This document shows positions 55,249-64,000 of a DNA stretch of 64,000 bases, piece by piece. This DNA comes from CALHRB01 sp964473465. GTDB taxonomy: Bacteria > Bacteroidota > Ignavibacteria > Kapaibacteriales > UBA2268. The position numbers and the translations under genes are program-made. How positions within the stretch are numbered: the stretch's first letter is position 1; every line of letters begins with the position of its first letter. The stretch lies in NCBI GenBank assembly GCA_964473465.1, contig CAYYPE010000004.1, forward strand, positions 1 through 64,000, in the 5' to 3' direction. The notes under the pieces are model-generated. The model was given only the letters and a program-made list of their open reading frames with translations. It searched no databases and was not told where the DNA came from.

Positions 55249-56409
55249 ATGTATAAACAACACTTTTCAAGATTTATAGAGGAAAATAAGAATTTATTGC
55301 ATTTTGCAGCACATAGCCACCATTACTGGCTCGATGTTAGCCGCCAAGCTATGCTTGATTACTGGGATTTATCAGCTAAATTGACGGATGAAAAATGGGA
55401 ATACATATTTAGTAATCTCATACCCGAAGCCCAGAGAAATATATCTGAATTTCTTGACATTGACTCTTATGAACAGATTGCATTTGCCCCAAATACCCAC
55501 GAATTTGTTTTCAGACTTTTTACATGCTTCGATTGGTTTAAGAAACTGAACATCCTTACAACTGACAGCGAGTTCCACTCTTTTACAAGACAAACTGCAA
55601 GGCTTGAGGAAGAAGGTAAAGTAACTGTGAACCGCATTGAAACCTATCCTTTTGAATCTTTTTCGGATAGATTTTGCGATGAATTGGAAAATACTCATTA
55701 TGATATTGTTTTTCTTAGTAATGTTTTATTTAATTCAGCTTTTTATGTTAATGATTTAGGAAAAATAATCGAAAAAGTCCCTTATGACACAATGATTGTG
55801 ATTGACGGCTATCATTCATTTATGGCAATTCCACTATCACTGCGGCAGTATCAGTCAAGAATTTTCTTTCTCGGTGGAGGATATAAATACGCAATGAGCG
55901 GTGAAGGTATCTGCTTTATGTTCTCACCGAAAAATAACTCCTATCGCCCGACTCATACTGGCTGGTTTGCAACTTTTGGTTCATTAACCGAAAAACAAAC
56001 CGGACAGGTAGCTTATTCCGATGATGCTTTTAAATTCTGGGGTTCAACTTTCGATCCTTCTGGACTTTTTCGTTTCAACTCAGTCTGTAGATTGTTGAAA
56101 TCAATTAATCTTGATATTGAAACAATCCATAACTATGTTATACAACTTCAGAATTTTTTTCTCAACGAATTGAAAAATATAAATTCTGAGATATTCAATA
56201 CAAAAAACTTGATAACACCTATCAAAGATAATAATAGAGGGCATTTCCTTACTTTTAAACTCCCTGATGCAGCAGTTTTTCATAAAAAATTAAGGCAACA
56301 AAATGTAATTACTGACTTTCGAGGTGACCGCCTTCGATTTGGCTTTGGTATTTATCATGATAAAGAGGATATATTAAAGCTACTGGAAGTAATAAAAAAA
56401 ATTGTGTAA
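55249..56409 (+). CDS. PLP-dependent class V aminotransferase / kynureninase-like enzyme
   Basis: 386 residues. The start resembles kynureninases (FAAHSHHYWLDVSRQA). The PLP pocket is visible as APNTHEFVFRL, the aspartate in VIDGYHSF (Asp186) and the lysine in GGGYKYAMSGEG (Lys213), with an Arg in RLRFGFGIYHD near the end. Kynureninase cleaves kynurenine or 3-hydroxykynurenine, but true kynureninases carry longer conserved blocks, so a different class V substrate is possible. No other tryptophan- or kynurenine-breakdown gene is nearby. No clear promoter or ribosome-binding site could be seen in the 80-bp gap before it. Confidence 0.72.
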   Translation: MYKQHFSRFIEENKNLLHFAAHSHHYWLDVSRQAMLDYWDLSAKLTDEKWEYIFSNLIPEAQRNISEFLDIDSYEQIAFAPNTHEFVFRLFTCFDWFKKLNILTTDSEFHSFTRQTARLEEEGKVTVNRIETYPFESFSDRFCDELENTHYDIVFLSNVLFNSAFYVNDLGKIIEKVPYDTMIVIDGYHSFMAIPLSLRQYQSRIFFLGGGYKYAMSGEGICFMFSPKNNSYRPTHTGWFATFGSLTEKQTGQVAYSDDAFKFWGSTFDPSGLFRFNSVCRLLKSINLDIETIHNYVIQLQNFFLNELKNINSEIFNTKNLITPIKDNNRGHFLTFKLPDAAVFHKKLRQQNVITDFRGDRLRFGFGIYHDKEDILKLLEVIKKIV

Positions 56410-56426
56410 AAAAATCATCGGATGCT

Positions 56427-56457
56427 TTTGTATATGTAAATATTTTTAGTAATTTTG
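56427..56457 (+). promoter_or_regulatory. Bacteroidota-type promoter of rpmB
   Basis: TTTG (56427-56430), a 19-base spacer and TAATTTTG (56450-56457) fit the TTTG/TAnnTTTG consensus with the same spacing as the accD promoter. The predicted start is near 56464, giving a leader of about 33 nt before the rpmB ATG. Confidence 0.7.
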
Positions 56458-56497
56458 TAATCTTTAATCATTGAAAATAAAAATTTAGTGGTGATAT

Positions 56498-56710
56498 ATG
56501 TCAAAAAGATGTGATTTAACGGGAGTTGGTCCATTAGTTGGAAATAATGTTTCTCACGCAAATAACAGGACTAAAAGGCGTTTTCTTCCCAACCTTCAGA
56601 AGAAAAGAATCTGGATTCCTGAAGAGAAACGCTGGATTACAATCAAAGCTACTGCTCGTGCTTTGAAGACTTTAGACAAAAAAGGCCTCAAAGCGATGCT
56701 CAAAAAATAA
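56498..56710 (+). CDS. rpmB: 50S ribosomal protein L28
   Basis: 70 residues. The family sequence is clear: MSKRCDLTGVGPLVGNNVSHANN, RRFLPNLQKKRIWIPEE, and TARALKTLDKKGL. There are no CxxC zinc motifs beyond the single Cys. L28 is a small protein of the large subunit. It has its own promoter and terminator, so it is monocistronic; rpmG, often its neighbour, is absent here. Confidence 0.95.
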   Translation: MSKRCDLTGVGPLVGNNVSHANNRTKRRFLPNLQKKRIWIPEEKRWITIKATARALKTLDKKGLKAMLKK

Positions 56711-56718
56711 TTTGACAG

Positions 56719-56745
56719 AGCCCCGATTCAAGGGGCTTTTTTTTT
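56719..56745 (+). terminator. Intrinsic terminator of rpmB
   Basis: AGCCCC (56719-56724) pairs with GGGGCT (56732-56737) around a 7-nt loop, followed by T to 56745. The remaining gap to 56994 is AT-rich without another recognisable element. Confidence 0.9.
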
Positions 56746-56994
56746 GATTCACTTACTTATTCTTCCCCAAGTTTTTCATACTGAAATCAATATTAATTCA
56801 TTCAATCATATTTCCTCAAGAAAACTAATAATATAATTAAATTAAGTCTTATCTCGTTTAATTTACTTACAAAATAATAAACACTAATCACAGCAATTTT
56901 AATTATAATATTTAATTTATATCTTTATAAAATGTTTTTGTAACAAAATCACCATTTTACAATTATTGATAATTGATTTCGACTTGAAATTAGT

Positions 56995-59364
56995 ATGAAG
57001 CTAAATAAAAATATAATTTTAACATTGATTTTTCTGTTTATTTTTCAGTTTATTCCTTTATCTGCACAATGGAAGAAACTTAATAATATTCCACCACCCT
57101 ATTCAGCAAATTATTGGCTCGAGATATTTTTTCTACCACAAGATGCTAACTATGGCTGGGTTTGTGGTTACGACGGTATGGTCATCAGAACTACAGATCA
57201 GGGAAAATCATGGCAGGGAACAGTTATAAGGGGTGCCTATCAGCTTGAAAGCATCCATTTTACAAGCAAATTAGTGGGTTATACCTCCGGTCTGGATCTC
57301 AATTTTTCGGGGGCTATTTACAAAACAACTGATGGAGGAGCCACATGGCGGGATATTACTCCCGGAACGGCATTCGCTCTATGGGGAAACTACTTCCTCG
57401 ATGATAATACTGGTATGGTTGTAGGAGGCGGTTGTGGAGAAGTTCAAAAGTTTTATAGAACAACAAATGGTGGTAACACTTGGTCTGTGTTCATTGGAGA
57501 GGTTCCAAATACAGGATTAACAGATGTTTTGCTCTATGCAAAAGATGGTTTGGGTTATGCATCAAGTAGTGGCAGAATCTGGAAATCCACTGATGGTGGA
57601 AGAAGTTGGAGTATTTTTTCAAAAAGTGGCTCAGAAGATTGGCAGGAAGATTTAAACGTAGTTGGAAATACCTTTTTAGTTCCATATTCAACTGGCTGCA
57701 CAGGAGGAGGAAATGACGGTGGAGTACGTTCATCTACTGATGGCGGAAAGACTTGGAGACAATTCAGAACGGGACAATCAATGTTTGGGACTTTCCTGAT
57801 TGATTCGCTTAGGGGCTGGACGTGCGGATGGAACGGTGCTGTTTATTACACTCCTGACGGCGGTAAAACGTGGATGCTCAAAAACTGCGGTATTGATGGT
57901 GCAAGCCTCGATGACTTTTGGTTCATTAATGATACACTCGGTTGGGTTGTCGGAGATGGGATTTTCAGGACCAAGCCGGAAAGACTTATCCAACCTTTAA
58001 TACAGGGGGATTTTAAAATTTGCGAGGGCGATACAGCTGTTTTATATTCGGTAACAAAGCATAAAAAATATTTCTGGTCTCTCAACAATGAAATAATCGG
58101 CAATGTTACTGATTCACTCATACGAGTTACTAAGCCCGGAATATATAAATTGACCGTTTCCGATGATAGTTGCGATATTTCAAGTGAGGCTCTTTTTGAA
58201 GTAACATATTTTGTAAAACCTGAGGTTAAAATACAGTCAAGTAAGAATCCTCCTGCGATCTGCGAGGGAGATAGCCTCGTCCTGACCGTTACTGGATTTC
58301 CAAATCTCAGATGGTCAACTGGCTCAACAAGTAAGTCCATAACCGTTAACAGTTCTGGAAATTATTCTGTCGAAGTTGTTGATTCAAATGGCTGCAAAGC
58401 TCTTGAGTCTATAAATATTACGGTTTATCCAAACCCAAAACCAAAACTACAAGTTGCAAGTAAAAACGTTATATGTATTGGAGATACAGCCGAAATTTCT
58501 GCCCCTACCGGATTTTCGAGCTATAACTGGTATAAATTACCCGAAAACAGAAAAATTAACGAGAATACCAATATCATTACCGTTACTGAAGAGGGTAACT
58601 ATTATGTAATTGTAACCACAAAGGAAGGTTGTGTAGGTAGTTCAGATACTGTCAACATAATTGTTCGTCTCGATTCTAATAGTCTTTCAATTGATTTATT
58701 GGAGACCAAAAAATTTTTCGATCTGGACTCTACTTATTACCCCGAGGTAATTTGCAAAAAATTGAACATAAAAAATCGGGATTCAAGGGATTTTCGGCTT
58801 GAATCGGTTTACTTATATAGAAATACATCATTTTCAGCACCATTAAGCCAGTTCGATATAACCATTCCTGCAGGAGAATCGAGGGAGATTCTGCTTTGCT
58901 ACTCTCCTTCAATTTTAGGATTAGAATACGACACCTTACTCATTGAGGATAATTGCTCACCACACATTTTGCCGTTAAGAGCTAAGGGTGTTCCCAATTT
59001 GTTCTCAGGAAATTCTGAATGCGATGTAAGCCTTAATTTACGAACTTCAGCAATTCCGGGAAGGTATTTGTTTTCAGCAGGATATCCTTACCCAAATCCT
59101 TCGAAAACAGTTATCAATGTTCCTTTTCAAAAAATTGATGCTCCTAATAGTCAATACGATGAAATCATCGAGGTTTTCAATAGCATTGGCGAGAAGATCT
59201 CTATTCCTTTTAGTAAATCTTCAGATTTAGAAATAATCAATAATATGATTTTCGAATCGGGAAATTTTTCTGCGGAAATATCAAAACTGCCTAACGGTCT
59301 ATACTTAATTAAAATTACAACAAAAACCGGAATTGAAGCTATTCCCTTTATTGTTGCAGATTAA
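56995..59364 (+). CDS. Secreted YCF48-like (BNR-repeat) protein with T9SS sorting tail
   Basis: 789 residues. A signal peptide ends at PLSAQ (about residue 25). Residues 30-325 form a propeller of YCF48/Ycf48-like repeats with GW, RTTDQGKSW, KTTDGGATW, RTTNGGNTW and STDGGRSW signatures. Residues 335-560 carry Ig-like/PKD domains with CEGDTA/CEGDS/CIGDTA motifs. A choice-of-anchor-type domain follows (residues 570-690), and the last 95 residues (SAGYPYPNPSKT onward) are a T9SS type A sorting domain. Likely cell-surface or secreted; substrate unknown. It is the second T9SS cargo protein of the window. Confidence 0.9.
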   Translation: MKLNKNIILTLIFLFIFQFIPLSAQWKKLNNIPPPYSANYWLEIFFLPQDANYGWVCGYDGMVIRTTDQGKSWQGTVIRGAYQLESIHFTSKLVGYTSGLDLNFSGAIYKTTDGGATWRDITPGTAFALWGNYFLDDNTGMVVGGGCGEVQKFYRTTNGGNTWSVFIGEVPNTGLTDVLLYAKDGLGYASSSGRIWKSTDGGRSWSIFSKSGSEDWQEDLNVVGNTFLVPYSTGCTGGGNDGGVRSSTDGGKTWRQFRTGQSMFGTFLIDSLRGWTCGWNGAVYYTPDGGKTWMLKNCGIDGASLDDFWFINDTLGWVVGDGIFRTKPERLIQPLIQGDFKICEGDTAVLYSVTKHKKYFWSLNNEIIGNVTDSLIRVTKPGIYKLTVSDDSCDISSEALFEVTYFVKPEVKIQSSKNPPAICEGDSLVLTVTGFPNLRWSTGSTSKSITVNSSGNYSVEVVDSNGCKALESINITVYPNPKPKLQVASKNVICIGDTAEISAPTGFSSYNWYKLPENRKINENTNIITVTEEGNYYVIVTTKEGCVGSSDTVNIIVRLDSNSLSIDLLETKKFFDLDSTYYPEVICKKLNIKNRDSRDFRLESVYLYRNTSFSAPLSQFDITIPAGESREILLCYSPSILGLEYDTLLIEDNCSPHILPLRAKGVPNLFSGNSECDVSLNLRTSAIPGRYLFSAGYPYPNPSKTVINVPFQKIDAPNSQYDEIIEVFNSIGEKISIPFSKSSDLEIINNMIFESGNFSAEISKLPNGLYLIKITTKTGIEAIPFIVAD

Positions 59365-59439
59365 TTTTTAAGCGAAATTAATTTATAGTTACTAATCAAA
59401 AATTCTTGAATTAATTAGAAAAATTGGCTCTATTGAAAT

Positions 59440-60390
59440 CTATTTATTCCAGGGTAAATGGTCTAAATCAACATTGCCACCTGATAATATAAGCCCGATT
59501 TTCTTATTTTTTAATTCAATTTTATTTTCTAACAACAATCCGAGTGTAATAGCTGATGAAGGTTCAACAACAATCTTCATTCTTTCCCAGATAAGACGCA
59601 TTGCTTTGATTATTGCTTCATCACTTACAGTAATTATATCATAAATATATTTTTTAATAATTTCAAAAGTAATTGACCCAAGAGAAGTTAGTAAGCCGTC
59701 GGCAATTGTATTGGGATTTACCGCTGGCACAATCTCACCTTTTTGAAGAGATTTTTTTGCATCGTCAGCTCCATCGGGTTCGGCAGCGATAACTTTTGTA
59801 TGACTTGAAACAGAACTAACTGTCAAAAGTGTTCCGCTCAGTAGTCCACCACCCCCTACAGGTGCAATGATAAAATCTAAATCAGGAGTTTGATTAAACA
59901 TTTCAAGAGCTGCAGTCCCCTGTCCTGCAATTACATTTGGATTATTATATGGATGAATAAATACAGCATTGGTTTCTTCGACAACTCTTTCAAGAGTTTC
60001 TTCCCTTGAACTAAGTGTTGGCTTGCAAAAAATTATTTCACCACCATACCCCCTGACAGCTTCAACTTTCACCTTTTTCGAGTTTTCCGGCATTACGACA
60101 AAAGCTGGAATCCCTCTAATTTTAGCTGCTAAAGCCAGTGCCTGAGCATGATTCCCAGATGAATGAGTAGCCACACCCATTTTTGCCTCTGTTTCATCCA
60201 ATGCAAATACTGAATTACTTGCTCCCCGAAACTTAAAGGCTCCGGCTTTCTGGAAATTCTCGCATTTAAAGTATAGCTCGTTACCTGTAATCTCATTTAA
60301 AGCACTTGAAGTCAATACAGGTGTATGATGAATATAAGGCTCAATTCTCAGCTTTGCCTCTAAAATATTGCTAAAATCGGGTAATATCAT
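59440..60390 (-). CDS. Threonine dehydratase / serine racemase-like PLP enzyme
   Basis: 316 residues, fold-type II PLP enzyme. The Schiff-base lysine is Lys53 in FQKAGAFKFRGA, SSGNHAQALALAA binds the substrate carboxylate, and GGGGLLSG holds the PLP phosphate. The short length, without a C-terminal ACT regulatory domain, matches catabolic threonine/serine ammonia-lyases and serine racemases rather than biosynthetic IlvA. Which substrate is preferred cannot be decided. It is 10 bp downstream of the membrane protein gene at 60401 and probably in one unit with it. Confidence 0.85.
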   Translation of the reverse strand: MILPDFSNILEAKLRIEPYIHHTPVLTSSALNEITGNELYFKCENFQKAGAFKFRGASNSVFALDETEAKMGVATHSSGNHAQALALAAKIRGIPAFVVMPENSKKVKVEAVRGYGGEIIFCKPTLSSREETLERVVEETNAVFIHPYNNPNVIAGQGTAALEMFNQTPDLDFIIAPVGGGGLLSGTLLTVSSVSSHTKVIAAEPDGADDAKKSLQKGEIVPAVNPNTIADGLLTSLGSITFEIIKKYIYDIITVSDEAIIKAMRLIWERMKIVVEPSSAITLGLLLENKIELKNKKIGLILSGGNVDLDHLPWNK

Positions 60391-60400
60391 AATTCTTAAT

Positions 60401-61720
60401 CTACTTAACTTTGAGTTCTTTCATTAGTCTTGGAAAATGAATCAAAGCTTTTCCGCTGTCATCTAAATCAATTTTTCCTTCTAAATCCAAAATAAGCTTT
60501 TCAAGTAGAGACATAGCTTTGGCTTTATCATTTTGATTAATTTTTGCATATTCAATTATTTGCTCAGCGGTTAGAGGCACCTCGGCACTGACAATTATGT
60601 CAAACAACTTTTTTCTTAAAATATTTAACTTCCTCTTATTTTCTTTGATCAGAACATAAGGAATTCTAGCTAAAGGTATTAGAAAGAATGTTATGGAAAA
60701 AATTAAAGGAAAAACACTCAGGAAAAATGCTATCCCGCTCGAAAAATATTCTGAAGCAATTGGAAACAATACAAATGACATTATTAGATTAAATGTATTC
60801 ATAGCTATAATCACGGAATTTCTGCCGCCTGAATTGCCCGTTATCTGGTATGGTGGTTCAACTTCGTCAACATAAAATTCAATTTTCCCACCTTCTATAG
60901 GTGGATTTGTAGTGTTTAGTAATTGTGAAAAATCTGCAACAAGAATATCATCATCAACAATATGTAATTCACCTTTATATTTGGTTGCATATTCTGCTAA
61001 TCTTCGTTCGGCTTCAGGATAATCAACCCCTGTCAAAGCTATAATATGACCGGCAGTAATTTTGCCGTTATTCTTTCTAATAAAGGCTATTGCTTCTTTT
61101 GCATCGGCAAGATAATCATAAACAGGTCTGTCGGGACCAAAAACAAAACTATAAACTGACTTAATAAAATTCTTGCCTTTATTTTTGTCTTTTTGATAGG
61201 TTCTGTATTTATAACCACTTCTATCAACTTCATATTGGACAGGTTGAAGAACTGATGTCCAGAACATAGCTTCGAATATAGCCCTGAGTAGTCCACCTAT
61301 AATATCTCCTATCGGGTTGTCATCATTATCCCTTGATGTTCCAAACATTATTGCAATAAGAATTACAATAAATATTACGGTATAAAAAATAAGAACAATT
61401 CCTATTGCTGCTTTATATATAACCTGAAAGGCTTTCCAGAGAACTGCAAGAATTGATGTTGCTATTTCTTTGAATGTTTTTTTTCCACGCTTTTTGAAAG
61501 GATAAGGAAAAATAAATTGAACAGACCCTTTCTCAGGGTTCATTGTAACGCGACATTCGTATAGCTCTACTAATCTGGATAAAGCATCCTGAACCTCATT
61601 TATTGATAATCCAGTAGCCGAGGCGGCATCTTCAGGGGTTATTTTTCCTTTGGCTTTTTCAACTATTTTCTCAATTGCAAGAAGGTTTTTCTCTTCTGAT
61701 GAACTCGCTTTATTGGACAT
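60401..61720 (-). CDS. Membrane protein with three winged-helix-like modules, function unknown
   Basis: 439 residues; not recognised. Three segments look alike: residues about 12-75 (ITPEDAASATGLSINEVQDAL, ending QFIFPYPF), about 203-267 (ITAGHIIALTGVDYPEAERRL, ending ILVADFSQLL) and about 368-432 (LTAEQIIEYAKINQNDKAKAM, ending ALIHFPRLM). Each has helix-turn-helix spacing and a final beta-hairpin-like end, as in winged-helix domains. Hydrophobic helices lie at about 90-125 and 305-356, and a region with a GTSRDNDDNPIGD loop lies between. This arrangement puts cytoplasmic winged helices on a membrane scaffold. The gene is followed directly by a threonine-dehydratase-like gene. Confidence 0.72.
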   Translation of the reverse strand: MSNKASSSEEKNLLAIEKIVEKAKGKITPEDAASATGLSINEVQDALSRLVELYECRVTMNPEKGSVQFIFPYPFKKRGKKTFKEIATSILAVLWKAFQVIYKAAIGIVLIFYTVIFIVILIAIMFGTSRDNDDNPIGDIIGGLLRAIFEAMFWTSVLQPVQYEVDRSGYKYRTYQKDKNKGKNFIKSVYSFVFGPDRPVYDYLADAKEAIAFIRKNNGKITAGHIIALTGVDYPEAERRLAEYATKYKGELHIVDDDILVADFSQLLNTTNPPIEGGKIEFYVDEVEPPYQITGNSGGRNSVIIAMNTFNLIMSFVLFPIASEYFSSGIAFFLSVFPLIFSITFFLIPLARIPYVLIKENKRKLNILRKKLFDIIVSAEVPLTAEQIIEYAKINQNDKAKAMSLLEKLILDLEGKIDLDDSGKALIHFPRLMKELKVK

Positions 61721-61822
61721 TATTCTAAGTAATATAATTAGGAAAATATAAAAAAAATTAAACGAAAGATTTTATATGTAATTGTTTGCAGTCGTGATTA
61801 ATTCGGTAATTTAAATTAAAAG

Positions 61823-62989
61823 CTAAAAAACCTGAAAAACAAAAAATTTTAAATACTTTGTCTCTGGTATGCTTTCCATAATCGGGTGGTCAGGCGATTG
61901 CATCCCACGGTGAATTAATCTTAACCTTCTGTTAAGTTTTTTTGCTTCATTTTTTATTATTTCGTGAAATACTTCTTCATAAATATATTGCGTGCAACTC
62001 GATGTTACCAGCCACCCACCGGTCTTTAAAAGTTTTATCGCCAAATTGTTGATTTTTGAATAACCCCTCTTTGCTGATGCTACATCCTTTTTTGAATGGG
62101 CAAATGAAGGAGGATCGAGTATAATCATATTCCAGTGATTTTCTTTTTTTAACTCGCTTTGCAAAAAAATTTCAACATCAGACTTTATGAACTCGACATT
62201 TCCAAGGTTGTTAATAGCCGTATTTTTCCGTGCAAATTGAATAATATTTTCTGATGAATCAATACCTATAACTTCTTTAGCTCTTCCCAAAGCGGAATTC
62301 AAGGCAAAGCCCCCTAAGTTACAATAGCAATCAAGAACTTTTAAATCTTTTGATATCCTTCTTATGAAAAGCCTGTTTTCCTTCTGGTCAAGATAGAACC
62401 CAGTTTTCTGACTTTCATAAAGTGAAAACGAGTATTTAATCCCATTTTCTGAAATTGTTATTTCATCAGGAATTTCGCCATAAACTACTTTTTCATATTG
62501 GTTTAATCCTTCATTTTTTCTGGCTCTAAATGAATTTTTTTCTATGATGCCAATAGTATCGTGGAATAATTCTAATAAGCTTTTTGTTATAAATTCCTTT
62601 CTGATTTCCATTCCTGCGGAGAAGAACTGTAAGGCAAAATAATTTTCATATTTATCAATAACCAAACCGGGAAGGAAATCCGATTCTCCAAAAACAAGAC
62701 GGTAGCTTTTTTCATCTGGAAAGAGCTTTTTTCTTAAGTTATATGCCTCTACAATTCTTTCCTTGAAAAATTCTAAATCGGGTTCTTTTTCAGTAAGTAG
62801 TAATCTGACTGCAATTAAACTGTGAGGATTAAAAAAACCAGCACCATAATTATTACCGTCCTCACTCATTACTTCAACAACAGTTCCGGATGGATATTCA
62901 GGAATAGATATTAATTCATTACTATAAATCCAGAGAGAGCCTGATTTTAGACGCTTCTGGCTATTCTTTTTGATAACAATTTTTTCCAT
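61823..62989 (-). CDS. rlmI: RlmI-type class I SAM-dependent 23S rRNA methyltransferase
   Basis: 388 residues. An N-terminal PUA domain (VIKKNSQKRLKSGSLWIYSNEL) is followed by the linker and the Rossmann methyltransferase: VLDCYCNLGGFALNSALGRA (motif I), IGIDSSENII, and DPPSFAHSKKDV (motif IV), with SCTQYI nearby. This order is the RlmI/YccW/RlmK family, which methylates C5 of cytosine 1962 in 23S rRNA. Symbol by family; target not proven. The stop lies 102 bp from the membrane protein gene, whose ATG is at 61720, and the ATG is 5 bp after the stop of the flippase-like gene at 62995. Confidence 0.93.
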   Translation of the reverse strand: MEKIVIKKNSQKRLKSGSLWIYSNELISIPEYPSGTVVEVMSEDGNNYGAGFFNPHSLIAVRLLLTEKEPDLEFFKERIVEAYNLRKKLFPDEKSYRLVFGESDFLPGLVIDKYENYFALQFFSAGMEIRKEFITKSLLELFHDTIGIIEKNSFRARKNEGLNQYEKVVYGEIPDEITISENGIKYSFSLYESQKTGFYLDQKENRLFIRRISKDLKVLDCYCNLGGFALNSALGRAKEVIGIDSSENIIQFARKNTAINNLGNVEFIKSDVEIFLQSELKKENHWNMIILDPPSFAHSKKDVASAKRGYSKINNLAIKLLKTGGWLVTSSCTQYIYEEVFHEIIKNEAKKLNRRLRLIHRGMQSPDHPIMESIPETKYLKFFVFQVF

Positions 62990-62994
62990 TGACT

Positions 62995-64000
62995 CTAATC
63001 AGATGGGGTTTTTATTTCACTCTGAATTTCTTTGTCAGATTTATCAATATTTTTAACATTTTCCCTTAAGAAAAATAAGCCGCCGATTATGGTTTGAACT
63101 AAATAACCTACAGTATGATTCACGGTAGCATAGGCTAATGCCTCTTCGATATTAATTCCATAAACTTTATTCAAAGTTGCCTGAATGAAAAAATGGAATA
63201 TACCTAATGCACCCGGCACTGGGGCAACTGTAAATGCAATACCTGAGATTACTATGAGAAAGACCGCATCATCAAAACCCATCCCGTATTTCGTATCGAA
63301 CGAAAAGGAAAAAAACATAAGATACATCGGGATGGTATATAGCAGCCATATTGATAGCGATTCAATTGTTAAACGAAGATATTGACCCGGCTTTTTAATA
63401 ATTGTAAAACCAAGAAGGAATCTTTCAAAAATGCCAGATAATTTATCATAAATTTTCTGAGATAGTGGTTTAACAATCTTTTTAAGGCCAAATCTAACAA
63501 AGGGGGGCCAAAAACTCAGTATCAAAACAAGAATAACTATCCCAACAGGAATCAGGAATTTTTCTGCCTGTAAATTTGGTAATGCCTGTTTGATTTGCTC
63601 TCGGAAGAAGAAAAAAACACCTCCAAACATCAGAGCCAAAATGATGATATCAATGAACCTTTCTACAACAATGGTTGCAAATGCTGTTGAATAGGATGAT
63701 TTTTCCCTCCTTGCATAAACATAAGGTCTGAGCAGCTCACCACCTCGTGGAAGAATATTATTAGCAGCATAACCAATCATAACAGCAGAGAATAAATTCC
63801 AGACAGATGATTTAGGTGCCACTGGTTTCAGCATTGTTTGCCAACGCATAGCTCTTACCCAGTGAGAAATAATCATTATTGGTATTGAAATAATAACCCA
63901 TAAGTAATCTGCGTTTTTAATATACAGCCAGAGCCTGTAGAAATCAATATCTTTGAGTGTTATATAAAGTGCAACAACTATTAAAGCAATAGCAATAATG
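62995..64000 (-). CDS. Flippase-like (lysylphosphatidylglycerol synthase TM-type) membrane protein, N-terminus cut by window edge
   Basis: At least 335 codons. The frame stays open to the window end: upstream of the internal Met at 63876 it reads helix residues ALYITLKDIDFYRLWLY and LWVIISIPI, so the start is outside. Helices and the conserved NILPRGGELLRPYVYARRE, TIVVERFIDI and ISGIAFTVAPVPGALGIFHFF belong to the UPF0104/lysylphosphatidylglycerol-synthase TM domain (YbhN-like). Members move or bind lipids at the membrane, without the soluble transferase domain here. The gene ends 5 bp before rlmI on the same strand. Confidence 0.9.
   Translation of the reverse strand, partial: IIAIALIVVALYITLKDIDFYRLWLYIKNADYLWVIISIPIMIISHWVRAMRWQTMLKPVAPKSSVWNLFSAVMIGYAANNILPRGGELLRPYVYARREKSSYSTAFATIVVERFIDIIILALMFGGVFFFFREQIKQALPNLQAEKFLIPVGIVILVLILSFWPPFVRFGLKKIVKPLSQKIYDKLSGIFERFLLGFTIIKKPGQYLRLTIESLSIWLLYTIPMYLMFFSFSFDTKYGMGFDDAVFLIVISGIAFTVAPVPGALGIFHFFIQATLNKVYGINIEEALAYATVNHTVGYLVQTIIGGLFFLRENVKNIDKSDKEIQSEIKTPSD

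Overview
The window is a gene-dense, AT-rich bacterial chromosome segment with about 46 protein genes and no rRNA, tRNA, CRISPR array, insertion sequence or prophage that I can see. Several traits point to the Bacteroidota/Ignavibacteriota/Chlorobiota side of the FCB group, perhaps an Ignavibacteria- or Kapabacteria-like lineage. These are a gingipain-type (C25) sortase-like protease, two secreted proteins ending in type IX secretion (T9SS) sorting domains, an alternative complex III operon, and two promoters that fit the Bacteroidota rule TTTG-N19-TAnnTTTG exactly (before accD and rpmB). Shine-Dalgarno sequences are common here, unlike in many Flavobacteriia. The lineage is inference from gene content.

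Layout. 1-2.3 kb: the end of a hicA toxin gene, a stranded T9SS C-terminal fragment, and a CstA-family transporter. 2.4-7.4 kb: a PilM-like protein, rsmD, glnS, an SRAP peptidase and an alpha/beta hydrolase. 7.5-11.1 kb: a large secreted protein with 14 propeller repeats, Ig-like domains and a T9SS tail. 11.3-17.2 kb: alternative complex III genes actA-actB-actC-actD-actE, without actF. 17.3-18.7 kb: lysine 6-aminotransferase. 18.7-19.2 kb: a non-coding-looking gap with one candidate 49-codon ORF. 19.2-26.6 kb: an unknown four-helix membrane protein and a very large PorU-like C25 protease. 26.6-31.1 kb: rpsA-cinA-tsaD. 31.3-36 kb: valS-nuoF-nadD. 36.3-37.4 kb: two coiled-coil envelope proteins, one with LysM. 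37.5-42.8 kb: phoH, cdaA, pcm, miaA, dacB. 42.7-44.1 kb: def and a DUF1338 dioxygenase. 44.3-48.6 kb: murD-ftsW, accD and an outer-membrane protein. 48.8-54 kb: hpf, hprK, dsbD, degP. 54-59.4 kb: an internally duplicated lipoprotein, a class-V aminotransferase relative, rpmB and a YCF48-like secreted protein. 59.4-64 kb: a threonine-dehydratase-like enzyme, a membrane protein with three winged-helix-like modules, an RlmI-type methyltransferase and a flippase-like protein that runs off the window.

Functions. Most genes are housekeeping: translation, cell wall, envelope quality control, NAD and fatty-acid synthesis, and c-di-AMP. The lineage-specific content is the T9SS cargo and protease set, the bc1-replacing respiratory complex, and two enzymes (Lat and the DUF1338 protein) that could be steps of one lysine-to-2-hydroxyglutarate route. 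I found no clear defence island or novel multi-gene system. The most unusual items are a sensor-type double propeller turned into T9SS cargo, the three-module winged-helix membrane protein, a 14-codon upstream ORF coupled to rpsA, the uncharacterised island upstream of lat, and an RsmD with an altered catalytic motif.

Start sites were moved from the longest reading frame where motif, ribosome-binding site or overlap evidence decided it: SRAP, hydrolase, actE, lat, porU-like, LysM protein, murD, ftsW, hpf, degP and rsmD.
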